From: an uncultured Lachnospiraceae bacterium
Lineage (GTDB): Bacteria; Bacillota; Clostridia; Lachnospirales; Lachnospiraceae
Reading direction: 5' to 3'
Assembly (NCBI GenBank): GCA_910578085.1
Contig: CAJTPM010000056.1
Coordinates: 1-16,921 of the forward strand
Length of the DNA stretch: 16,921 bases
The notes beneath the pieces were generated by a model, which saw only the letters and a program-made list of their open reading frames with translations, ran no database searches and had not been told where the DNA came from. How positions within the stretch are numbered: position 1 is the first letter of the stretch; every line of letters begins with the position of its first letter. Below, in pieces: positions 1-5,940 of this stretch. The position numbers and the translations under genes are program-made.

Positions 1-280
1 TTTCTGAAAATCAACCCCTTCCCGACTATTCGCTATTGAGTTTCCGAGACTGCTCTTGTAAATCTTGATTTGTTACCACTGAAAAATACCATGATTCTTT
101 CGTTGCACACCACCAACAGTTTTTTGAATCTGGGGCAAAAATTAGTTGCGCAGACGTAACTTTCGGTTGCGTCCTTCTGTATTTCGGCTGAAATTAAAAA
201 AAGATAAGAGTTTGAGAGAATGCATTTTGACAGGATTTGTTTTGGAAAGGATCCGTCTGTGCCGTTTGAAAAACAGCGGC
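1..280. other. AT-rich left edge without a confident gene
   Basis: No convincing gene was found here. On the minus strand one frame is open from about 193 down to a TAG at 26-28 (about 55 codons, including CWWCATKESWYF), but it has no ATG and an in-frame TAA lies at 194-196. It could be a decayed gene end or chance. On the plus strand a TTG-started frame begins at 146, but it has no ribosome site and runs into the toxin gene. Base composition is AT-richer than the housekeeping region to the right. Confidence 0.4.
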
Positions 281-583
281 TTAAATGTATTCAAAAATAC
301 TCTGAATAGCATCGGATACATTGATCATTTCGGAAATTGGCAATCTGTCTGATTTTTTATAACCGCGAATAGATAAATCTAGCAATGCCAGTTTTTCACA
401 ATGTATATATCCTTCCGTATTTTCTGTGGATATCCATATATGAAGAGGTCCTGGCCTGGAATTACTAATAATAGGACATCCTATTATTTCCCCGCTGATA
501 TTGAAAAAATCTTTACTGGCAATCAGTACCGGATGCCTGATTTTTTCTATTTTCAGAATATCTCCCTGATATAACTGTTCCAT
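281..583 (-). CDS. mazF: MazF/PemK-family toxin, putative endoribonuclease
   Basis: This is a small (100 aa) MazF/PemK-type toxin, a family of sequence-specific mRNA interferases neutralised by a partner antitoxin. The N-terminus YQGDILKIEKIRHPVLIAS fits the MazF pattern of a YxGDI strand, then a loop, then xRPVLIxS. A second conserved strand, IIGCPIIS, follows. Where classical MazF has Arg-Pro in the active-site loop this protein reads R-H-P, so catalysis is inferred from the family only. An ATG at 589 is also in frame, but 583 is preferred: it overlaps the antitoxin stop (TAATG) and sits about 8 bases after an AGAGAGG ribosome site. The gene lies directly downstream of its antitoxin and is translationally coupled to it. 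Family assignment is fairly sure; target specificity is unknown. Confidence 0.82.
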   Translation of the reverse strand: MEQLYQGDILKIEKIRHPVLIASKDFFNISGEIIGCPIISNSRPGPLHIWISTENTEGYIHCEKLALLDLSIRGYKKSDRLPISEMINVSDAIQSIFEYI

Positions 584-825
584 TACCATACCTCTCTTCC
601 GACAGGGGTGCCCCAGTCATATTCGCCATCAAGCATCAATTTTCCGTTAAATTCCGCTGCTCTTTCTTCCAATGTTCTATGACGGAATGGTTTTACTAAA
701 GTAATTACACCGTTTGATATCGTGACATCTAAAATGTCATTTGTTGCAATTCCGGCACTTTTCAGTATATCCTTTGATAGTCTTATTCCCTGACTGTTTC
801 CCCATTTTTTTACCTGTGCCTGCAT
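583..825 (-). CDS. mazE: MazE-like antitoxin, AbrB/SpoVT fold
   Basis: This 80 aa protein begins with a typical MazE/AbrB swapped-hairpin DNA-binding domain: QAQVKKWGNSQGIRLSKDIL (residues 2-21) contains the KWGNSxxIRL signature. Residues about 25-46 complete the beta domain, ending in the strands VTISNGVITLVKP. The C-terminal tail (EERAAEF...DWGTPVGREVW) is the kind of flexible arm that wraps the MazF dimer and blocks its active site. The ATG at 825 is preceded by AGGGAGGT (831-838) at good spacing. It overlaps the toxin start by one base. The DNA-binding domain and the palindrome over its promoter predict repression of its own operon by the antitoxin or the complex. Confidence 0.87.
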   Translation of the reverse strand: MQAQVKKWGNSQGIRLSKDILKSAGIATNDILDVTISNGVITLVKPFRHRTLEERAAEFNGKLMLDGEYDWGTPVGREVW

Positions 826-843
826 GTGAAACCTCCCTGTAAT

Positions 844-868
844 ATAGTATATACTTAGTATATACTAT
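844..868. promoter_or_regulatory. Perfect 25-base palindrome, likely toxin-antitoxin operator
   Basis: Arms ATAGTATATACT (844-855) and AGTATATACTAT (857-868) are exact inverted repeats around one central base. Each also holds a 10-base self-palindrome, AGTATATACT (846-855 and 857-866), so two copies stand 11 bases apart, about one helical turn. It overlaps the -10 box of the leftward promoter and lies just upstream of the antitoxin ribosome site. That is the expected position for AbrB-fold antitoxin binding. Binding itself is inferred. Confidence 0.75.
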
Positions 869-885
869 GTGAAGAGGATTATCAA
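857..885 (-). promoter_or_regulatory. Promoter of the mazEF-like operon
   Basis: Read leftward, TTGATA (885-880) and TATACT (862-857) are separated by exactly 17 bases; each differs from the sigma-A consensus at one position. The predicted start is near 850, giving a leader of about 25 bases before the antitoxin ATG. The -10 box is inside the palindrome, so operator occupancy would exclude RNA polymerase. Confidence 0.7.
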
Positions 886-1007
886 TAAGAATATATTTTT
901 TTAAATATCCATAAATAATTTTGCAGAGACTTAAAGTTTTAATGCATGAAATAATCGATGGCAGAATTTGACGGAGGATATTGCAAATTAGATGAAATAT
1001 GGTAAAG

Positions 1008-1037
1008 TTGACATATTGAAGCGTATATCCATATAAA
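1008..1037 (+). promoter_or_regulatory. Promoter of the C39-like peptidase gene
   Basis: A perfect TTGACA -35 box (1008-1013) is followed after 18 bases by TATAAA (1032-1037). The predicted transcription start is near 1044, upstream of every plausible start codon of the next gene. Confidence 0.6.
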
Positions 1038-1116
1038 AAATAGAGAGAAAAGCGGGTTTTTTTAGTTGGATTCAGAAAACAGTTATATGGCAGAGAATAG
1101 AAAGCGGGAGACAGAA

Positions 1117-1848
1117 ATGATAAAAAAATTAAACACCTTCAGGAAGAATGAACGAACCGGGCATTCGGTTTTTTATGTAATTTTTCTTATTGTCTGTTTT
1201 CTGGCTGTGGGAGCGGGCTTTGTCTGTTTTCGGCTTAGAAACGGCGTTCAGGTGAAGGCGCCGCGGGACAGGGAGTATCTCTCGGATGCGGAAGTAGTTT
1301 TTTACAGGCAGGATGATGAACGATGGCGGGAGGACAGGCTTGGAGAGTCGAAGTATACGATGGGTTCTTCCGGCTGTCTGGTGAGCTGTATTGCCTCTGC
1401 GCTCTCCATGGAAAGCAGCATGGAGGAGACGCCCGGAGCCCTGAATGAAAGGTTTTCCGCAAAACAGGTATATGATGTGGAGGGAAATCTGCAGTGGGGA
1501 TTGTTGTCCGAGGCAGGGGAATATCAGGCTGATGTTTACGGGGAAGTTTCGACAGATGTGATAGAGGACTGCCTCTCAGAGGGACATTACCCGATCGTCA
1601 GAGTGCGGATGTACGCATTGGGAAATATCCATTATGTGCTGATCGTGGGTGCAGGAGACGGCGAATATCTGTGTATGGATCCACTAAGAGATGAGATAAC
1701 GGAGCTGTCTGACTACGGGAACAGGGTTTACGCTCTGCGGTGTGTTTATCCCGCTGACAGGAGTGTTCAGAAGCACGATGCAGGGAAAAATATTTTCCAA
1801 AACATGACATACAGGCGTCCTGTTTGTTGTGATAGAATTACGATATAA
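1117..1848 (+). CDS. Membrane-anchored C39-like cysteine peptidase
   Basis: This 243 aa protein has one hydrophobic segment (about residues 17-38) and a C39/papain-like domain predicted outside the cell. The domain opens with a YRQDDERW strand and LGESKYTMGSSGC. Cys87 sits in SSGCLVSC, the usual nucleophile helix; the pair is His172 (NIHYVLIVG) with Asp188 (CMDPL), giving a Cys-His-Asp set. Relatives act on peptides or as secreted proteases of unknown substrate; no transporter or leader-peptide gene is adjacent, so the substrate cannot be told. The ATG at 1117 is chosen because GCGGGAG precedes it. ATG 1087 and TTG 1066 are in frame but have poorer ribosome sites. It has its own promoter and ends 77 bases before the WYL regulator. 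Confidence 0.72.
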   Translation: MIKKLNTFRKNERTGHSVFYVIFLIVCFLAVGAGFVCFRLRNGVQVKAPRDREYLSDAEVVFYRQDDERWREDRLGESKYTMGSSGCLVSCIASALSMESSMEETPGALNERFSAKQVYDVEGNLQWGLLSEAGEYQADVYGEVSTDVIEDCLSEGHYPIVRVRMYALGNIHYVLIVGAGDGEYLCMDPLRDEITELSDYGNRVYALRCVYPADRSVQKHDAGKNIFQNMTYRRPVCCDRITI

Positions 1849-1873
1849 CAGGAACCAGAGAGAAAAGGCACGT

Positions 1874-1901
1874 ATGCCATTCTTTCAGGAGAAAGCGGCA
1901 T
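1874..1901 (+). promoter_or_regulatory. Leader hairpin over a small frame's ribosome site
   Basis: ATGCC (1874-1878) pairs with GGCAT (1897-1901), and CTTTC (1882-1886) pairs with GAAAG (1891-1895), with a four-base loop AGGA and a 3/1 internal loop. Loop and descending arm contain AGGAGA, the ribosome site of the short frame starting at 1900. No T-tract follows, so it is not a terminator. It may tune translation of the small frame and the regulator behind it. Confidence 0.4.
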
Positions 1902-1923
1902 GATGAAGATGATTAAGGAGTAG
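1900..1923 (+). CDS. Possible 7-residue leader peptide (MMKMIKE)
   Basis: A seven-codon frame, ATG to TAG, begins 7 bases after AGGAGA and stops 2 bases before the ATG of the WYL regulator. The sequence AAGGAG used by the regulator is formed by the last two sense codons of this frame. Ribosomes finishing it would be positioned to re-initiate on the regulator. It is too short to judge by composition, so this is a positional argument only. Confidence 0.3.
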   Translation: MMKMIKE

Positions 1924-1925
1924 CG

Positions 1926-2843
1926 ATGAAAATAGACAGACTGATCGGGATCCTGTCTCTGTTACTGCAGAAGGATACGGTGACGGCGCCTGAACTGGCG
2001 GCGCAGTTTGAAGTTTCCAGGCGGACGATAAACCGGGATATTGAGGATCTGTGCAAAGCCGGAATCCCGATTGTGACAAGACAGGGGACGGGCGGCGGAA
2101 TCTCTATTATGAAGGATTACAAAATAGAAAAAACCTTGCTGACAAACGCGGAGATGCAGGATATTCTGGCGGGACTACGAGGGCTTGACAGTGTAAACGG
2201 CACAAACCGCTACGGCCAGCTGATGGAAAAACTCTCCGCCGGTTCTTCGGATTTCATGGTGGGAAGCCAGTCTGTGCTGATCGATCTCTCTTCCTGGTAC
2301 AGGGAATCTCTTGCGCCGAAGATCGAGCTGATTCGCAGCGCCATAGGCGGCTGCAGGGAACTTCGGTTTCTCTATTTTTCACCGAAGGGGGAACAGGAGA
2401 GATGTGCAGAGCCCTATTATCTGATCTTTCGGTGGTCAAGCTGGTACCTCTGGGGATGGTGCAAAAGCAGACGGGATTTCCGGCTATTCAAACTGAATCG
2501 TATGGAAAAGCTGCGGGTGGAGGCAGAGTTTACAGGAAGAGCAGTCCCACTGCCGGATCTGAGTAATGAGAGCATTTTTCCCGGCGGTATCAGGGTGAAG
2601 GCGCTGATCGATAAAAGCTGCAAGTGGCGGCTGGTGGAAGAGTTCGGAATGGACAGTTTCACGGAGCAGGCGGACGGCAGGCTGCTCTTTGAAGCGGATT
2701 ACACCGATCAGGAAAATCTGGTCACCTGGCTGCTTTCCTTCCGGGAGAAGGCGGAGATTCTGGAACCGGCCAAACTGCGGGAAGAGCTGTGCCGGACGCT
2801 GCAAAAGACATTGGAGCATTACAGGGAGGATAAGGAAAGATGA
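1926..2843 (+). CDS. WYL-domain transcriptional regulator (HTH_11 type)
   Basis: This 305 aa cytoplasmic regulator starts with a winged helix-turn-helix (residues about 1-60; recognition segment FEVSRRTINRDIEDL, wing GTGGGI). It carries a WYL domain at about 135-200 that includes the literal motif W173-Y174-L175 (SSWYLWGWC) and the strand RLFKLNRMEKL, then a C-terminal WCX-like extension. WYL domains are taken to bind nucleic-acid or nucleotide ligands, and these regulators often control DNA-damage, defence or metabolic genes. The start at 1926 has AAGGAG six bases upstream. The stop overlaps the next gene's ATG (ATGA), so the two are coupled. It is the natural candidate to control the downstream acetyltransferase and perhaps the repair genes; the ligand is unknown. 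Confidence 0.88.
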   Translation: MKIDRLIGILSLLLQKDTVTAPELAAQFEVSRRTINRDIEDLCKAGIPIVTRQGTGGGISIMKDYKIEKTLLTNAEMQDILAGLRGLDSVNGTNRYGQLMEKLSAGSSDFMVGSQSVLIDLSSWYRESLAPKIELIRSAIGGCRELRFLYFSPKGEQERCAEPYYLIFRWSSWYLWGWCKSRRDFRLFKLNRMEKLRVEAEFTGRAVPLPDLSNESIFPGGIRVKALIDKSCKWRLVEEFGMDSFTEQADGRLLFEADYTDQENLVTWLLSFREKAEILEPAKLREELCRTLQKTLEHYREDKER

Positions 2844-3592
2844 TGGATTATATTCAGATCACGGAAGAAAATTTGGAGAAGGAACATATCTGCTGTGCGA
2901 TCGCCAACAACAAAGATCCGCAGGTTATGGCCAAGAAGGAATGGATGTATGAGAGGCTGAAAGAGGGGCTGGTATTTTTAAAGGGGGATATCCGGGGAAA
3001 ATGCTTTATCGAGTACATCCCTGCGGAATGCGCCTGGGTGCCGATTCTGGCGGAGGGCTATATGCATATCAATTGCTTTTGGGTTTCCGGTTCCTGCAAG
3101 GGACATGGATATGCCAATGATTTGTTGGAGCGGTGTATTGCGGATGCAAAGAGGAAGGGAAAGATCGGACTTACGGTGATCACGTCGGAAAAGAAAAAGT
3201 CTTTCCTGTCGGATCCGAAATATCTCGCCTATAAGGGATTCCGGAGAGCAGATATGGCAAAACCTTACTTTGAGCTGTGGTATCTGCCTTTTGAGGAGCA
3301 GGCGGAGATGCCGCAGTTCCGGGAATGCGCAAAAAATCCTGTATGCGATGGGGAAGGGTTTGTTCTGTATTATACGGGCGGCTGTCCGTTTACGGCAAAA
3401 TATGTGCCGCTGTTGGAACAATGGGCAAAAGAGAAGAATATTTTTATGAAAGTGATGAAGATAGACAGTACGGAAAAAGCGCAGAATGCTCCGGCGGCCT
3501 GGACAAATTATGCGCTGTTTTACAACGGGGCTTATGTGACACATGAAATCCTGTCGGAAAAGAAGTTTCTTGCGCTGATCGAATCTTTGTGA
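2840..3592 (+). CDS. YoaP-like GNAT acetyltransferase with C-terminal YoaP domain
   Basis: This 250 aa protein matches the layout of B. subtilis YoaP. It has an N-terminal GNAT fold (about residues 1-150) with the acetyl-CoA loop SGSCKGHGYANDLL (83-96), followed by a YoaP-type C-terminal domain (about 160-250). The substrate is not known for the family. The C-terminal part reads like a thioredoxin-fold strand and helix, LYYTGGCPFTAKYVPLLEQW, with a single Cys182 at the helix start. The second cysteine of a CxxC pair is absent, so a redox role is only a guess. The gene overlaps the WYL regulator by four bases (ATGA) and is presumably co-transcribed and co-regulated with it. An alternative ATG lies at 2843. 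Confidence 0.8.
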   Translation: MMDYIQITEENLEKEHICCAIANNKDPQVMAKKEWMYERLKEGLVFLKGDIRGKCFIEYIPAECAWVPILAEGYMHINCFWVSGSCKGHGYANDLLERCIADAKRKGKIGLTVITSEKKKSFLSDPKYLAYKGFRRADMAKPYFELWYLPFEEQAEMPQFRECAKNPVCDGEGFVLYYTGGCPFTAKYVPLLEQWAKEKNIFMKVMKIDSTEKAQNAPAAWTNYALFYNGAYVTHEILSEKKFLALIESL

Positions 3593-3678
3593 GAATCTCT
3601 GAGAGGATCTCTGCAAGGCGAAGAAGCGGAACATGGAGTCGAAACGCAGGGTGAGAGTGAATACAGGAGAAAAAGGAT

Positions 3679-4020
3679 ATGGCATCAAAAACAGAATATG
3701 TACAGTACATCGCCGATCAGTTGAGCGGGGCGGGAGAGATCACTTATCGGAAAATGTTCGGAGAGTACGGCATGTACCTTGACGGAAAGATCTTTGCGTT
3801 GATCTGCGAGGATCAGCTGTTTGTGAAAATCACGGAGGCCGGCAGAAAAATGAGGCCGGAGTTTCCGGAAGCGCCGCCCTATGAAGGCGCTAAAAATTAC
3901 CTGCTGGTGGATGATATTGACGATAAGGAGGCGATTGTGGAATTTGTGATAGCCACCTGTACGGAACTGCCGGCACCTAAAACGAAGAAGCAGAAAGGAC
4001 CAGGAAGAAATGGCATTTGA
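3679..4020 (+). CDS. TfoX N-terminal-domain protein
   Basis: This 113 aa protein is almost entirely one TfoX_N domain: ITYRKMFGEYGMYLDGKIFALI is the family signature (MFG-YG-Y--G--FAL), followed by LFVKI and NYLLVDD. Full-length TfoX/Sxy regulates competence in gammaproteobacteria, but stand-alone N-domains are common in Firmicutes and have no defined role, so competence should not be inferred. An AGGAGAAAAAGG ribosome site precedes the ATG at 3679. The basic tail (KTKKQKGPGR) overlaps the start of the next gene by 11 bases, indicating coupled translation. In many genomes such small proteins sit beside GyrI-like genes, as here. Confidence 0.85.
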   Translation: MASKTEYVQYIADQLSGAGEITYRKMFGEYGMYLDGKIFALICEDQLFVKITEAGRKMRPEFPEAPPYEGAKNYLLVDDIDDKEAIVEFVIATCTELPAPKTKKQKGPGRNGI

Positions 4021-4636
4021 TTATAAGAAAGAGTATAAGGAATTTTATCTGCCGCCCAGGAAACCCGGTATTGTGACAGTGCCGGAAATGCATTTTATTG
4101 CGGTAAACGGGAAAGGGGATCCCAACGAGCCGGAGGGAGAGTATAAAGCGGCGTTAGGGATGCTCTATGCTATTGCATTTACAATCAAAATGAGTTATAA
4201 AGGAAGTCATAAGATCGAAGGCTATTTTCCCTATGTGGTTCCGCCTCTGGAAGGATTGTGGAGACAGGGAGACGGCGGTATGATAGACTATGCACATAAG
4301 GAAAATTTTGAGTGGACTTCCATGATACGACTGCCGGAGTTTGTGACAAGGGAAGAATTTGACTGGGCTATCAGGGAGGCCACAGAGAAAAAGAAGCAGG
4401 ATTTTTCGAAAGTGCAGTTCTTTACCTATGACGAGGGGACCTGTGTGCAGTGCATGCATATCGGAAGTTACGATGAGGAGCCGGAGACGATCCGGCTGAT
4501 GCAGGAATATGTGAAGGAACAGGGATATGAGGAGGATTTTTCGGATAGCCGCCTGCACCATGAAATCTATCTGAGCGATCCAAGGAGAGCGGCACCGGAA
4601 AAATTGCGCACAGTAGTCAGACATCCTGTAAAATAG
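4010..4636 (+). CDS. GyrI-like small-molecule-binding domain protein
   Basis: This 208 aa protein resembles the stand-alone GyrI-like family (COG4832 type): FDYKKEYKEFYLPP at the start, then HFIAVNGKGDPNE, a central VVPPLEGLWR strand, EFDWAIREAT, and the C-terminal HEIYLSDPRR...LRTVVRHPV. The fold is a duplicated SHS2 ligand cup also found in drug-sensing regulators; some stand-alone members have hydrolase activity, but none can be assigned here. No DNA-binding domain is present, so it is more likely a binder or enzyme than a regulator. It overlaps the TfoX-domain gene by 11 bases and is followed by a structured intergenic stretch. Confidence 0.83.
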   Translation: MAFDYKKEYKEFYLPPRKPGIVTVPEMHFIAVNGKGDPNEPEGEYKAALGMLYAIAFTIKMSYKGSHKIEGYFPYVVPPLEGLWRQGDGGMIDYAHKENFEWTSMIRLPEFVTREEFDWAIREATEKKKQDFSKVQFFTYDEGTCVQCMHIGSYDEEPETIRLMQEYVKEQGYEEDFSDSRLHHEIYLSDPRRAAPEKLRTVVRHPVK

Positions 4637-4733
4637 CGAGCAGAGCCCGCATTGCGATTTTCGCTTCGTGAACTCATAACTCCGAAGCAATTTTCAAAAT
4701 AATAAAATAACGTCGCCAGACAGCGACGCATTC
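4637..4733. repeat. Structured intergenic element, possible dispersed repeat
   Basis: This 125-base gap holds several small dyads: GCGA-TTT-TCGC, then GCTTCG pairing across about 14 bases with CGAAGC, an A/T-rich spacer, and CGTCGC (4711-4716) pairing with GCGACG (4723-4728) around CAGACA. Read on the minus strand the last hairpin is followed by TTATTTTATTATTTT, so it could terminate leftward transcripts, though no leftward gene is nearby. The text resembles intergenic elements I associate with Lachnospiraceae genomes, but copy number cannot be tested in one window. No coding potential is claimed. Confidence 0.35.
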
Positions 4734-4761
4734 CTGACAGTGAAAAAAGAAAGAGCACAAC

Positions 4762-5274
4762 ATGACGGAATACCAGCACATTTGTCATACCTTCAGTCCG
4801 GTATATGACGAACATTCTAAAATTTTAATTTTGGGCAGTCTGCCTTCCGTGAAATCCCGGGAGGCAGGTTTTTACTATGGGCATCCGCAGAACCGGTTCT
4901 GGAAAGTTCTGGCGGCGGTTTTGTCCTGCCCCGTTCCGGTGTCGATTCAGGAAAAGAAAGAGATGCTGCTTGAGCATCGCATAGCGCTCTGGGACGTGAT
5001 CGAGAGTTGCGATATCGCAGGTTCCAGTGACAGCAGTATCAAAAACGTGGTGCTGGCGGACATCAGGATGATATTGCAAAAGGCAGATATCGACAGGATA
5101 TATGCCAACGGAAAAAAGGCGGGGAGCCTGTACCGGAAATATATTTTTCCGAAGACGAAAATGCCTGTTACGGCGCTGCCTTCCACCAGCCCGGCAAATG
5201 CGGCCTGGTCTCTGGAAAAGCTGGCGGAGATGTGGGGGAAGGAGATCCGAGAGGGTTATCGAGGGGAACCTTAA
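4762..5274 (+). CDS. Hypoxanthine (deoxyinosine) DNA glycosylase, UDG superfamily
   Basis: This 170 aa protein shows the family 6 HDG pattern of the uracil-DNA glycosylase superfamily: motif 1 at residues 25-48, GSLPSVKSREAGFYYGHPQN followed by RFW, and motif 2 at 139-147, LPSTSPANA. Enzymes of this group remove hypoxanthine, formed by adenine deamination, and leave an abasic site for base-excision repair. Asn44 in HPQN is the likely catalytic-region residue. The canonical water-activating Asp of family 1 is absent, as expected for this family. Length is typical. The ribosome site is weak (AAAGAAAGAG). It is followed 107 bases later by the alkyltransferase gene, making a pair of direct base-damage repair genes. 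Confidence 0.87.
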   Translation: MTEYQHICHTFSPVYDEHSKILILGSLPSVKSREAGFYYGHPQNRFWKVLAAVLSCPVPVSIQEKKEMLLEHRIALWDVIESCDIAGSSDSSIKNVVLADIRMILQKADIDRIYANGKKAGSLYRKYIFPKTKMPVTALPSTSPANAAWSLEKLAEMWGKEIREGYRGEP

Positions 5275-5381
5275 GAGGAAATTTTGGTGGTATTCTGTAA
5301 AAATCATTCCTGTATCCAGGTGATCTTTCTGCTGAAGTAGAGTAAAATAGTATCAAAAACGAAAAGATTGTGGAGGAAAAC

Positions 5382-5912
5382 ATGTATTATCAGATAAAGT
5401 ATAAATCACCTGTCGGTATCATGATGGTCGTGTGCGACGGGCAGCAGAAACATATCACAGGACTGTGGATAGAGGGACAGAAATATTTTCAGGCCACTTT
5501 AAGACAAGAGCCGATTCCGGGAGAAGATATTTCCGTACTGCAGAAAGCCGCAAACTGGCTGGATGCCTATTTTGCAGGAAAAAAACCGCAGGTATCGGAT
5601 CTTCCTCTTGCGCCGGAGGGCGGAGAATTCAGACAGGATGTGTGGAAGATCCTCTGCGAGATTCCCTACGGGAGCGTGACCACTTACAAAGAAATTGCAA
5701 AAAAGATGGCGGTTAAGATGGGACGGGAGACCATGTCTGCCCAGGCAGTGGGAAATGCCGTGGCTCATAATCCTGTCTCCGTGATTATTCCCTGCCACCG
5801 GGTGGTAGGAACAGGCGGGAGCCTGACGGGATATGCCGGGGGGATCGATAAGAAGATAAAACTACTGAAGCACGAAGGCGTCGATGTATCTGCTTTTTCT
5901 GTGCCCCGGTAA
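5382..5912 (+). CDS. ogt: Methylated-DNA-protein-cysteine methyltransferase
   Basis: This 176 aa suicide repair protein transfers alkyl groups from O6-alkylguanine (and O4-alkylthymine) in DNA to its own cysteine. The active site is the invariant PCHRVVG with Cys138. The DNA-binding helix-turn-helix lies at about 90-130 (VWKILCEIPYGSVTTYKEIA and AVGNAVAHNP), with the usual arginine finger replaced in context by QAVGNA. The N-terminal RNase H-like domain (about 1-75) is present. An in-frame GTG exists at 5370, but the ATG at 5382 follows GGAGG at proper spacing. It sits between the hypoxanthine glycosylase and the radical SAM gene, 28 bases before the latter. No Ada-type regulatory domain is present. 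Confidence 0.93.
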   Translation: MYYQIKYKSPVGIMMVVCDGQQKHITGLWIEGQKYFQATLRQEPIPGEDISVLQKAANWLDAYFAGKKPQVSDLPLAPEGGEFRQDVWKILCEIPYGSVTTYKEIAKKMAVKMGRETMSAQAVGNAVAHNPVSVIIPCHRVVGTGGSLTGYAGGIDKKIKLLKHEGVDVSAFSVPR

Positions 5913-5940
5913 GCGAATGTGGACAGGAAGCAGGAGAAAA

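Noticed and set aside
146..352. Plus-strand frame of 68 codons starting with TTG
   Set aside because: It has no ribosome site, its 3' part lies antisense to the toxin gene, and the composition is not that of a known protein.
958..1005. Tiny plus-strand frame MAEFDGGYCKLDEIW, loosely like a MazE tail
   Set aside because: Fifteen codons, no ribosome site and a stop just upstream; the likeness to the antitoxin C-terminus is too short to separate from chance.
2978..3688. Long minus-strand frame of 236 codons
   Set aside because: It is antisense to the YoaP-like gene, which has clear family motifs; the minus frame shows the Arg/Phe/Leu-rich composition of a shadow.
4711..4728. Hairpin CGTCGC/GCGACG as terminator of the GyrI-like gene
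   Set aside because: No T-tract follows on the plus strand; the T-rich run is on the minus side, where no gene needs termination.
4154..4815. Minus-strand frames of 178 and 82 codons
   Set aside because: They lie antisense to the GyrI-like gene or across the structured intergenic element and start of the glycosylase gene, and lack recognisable motifs or ribosome sites.
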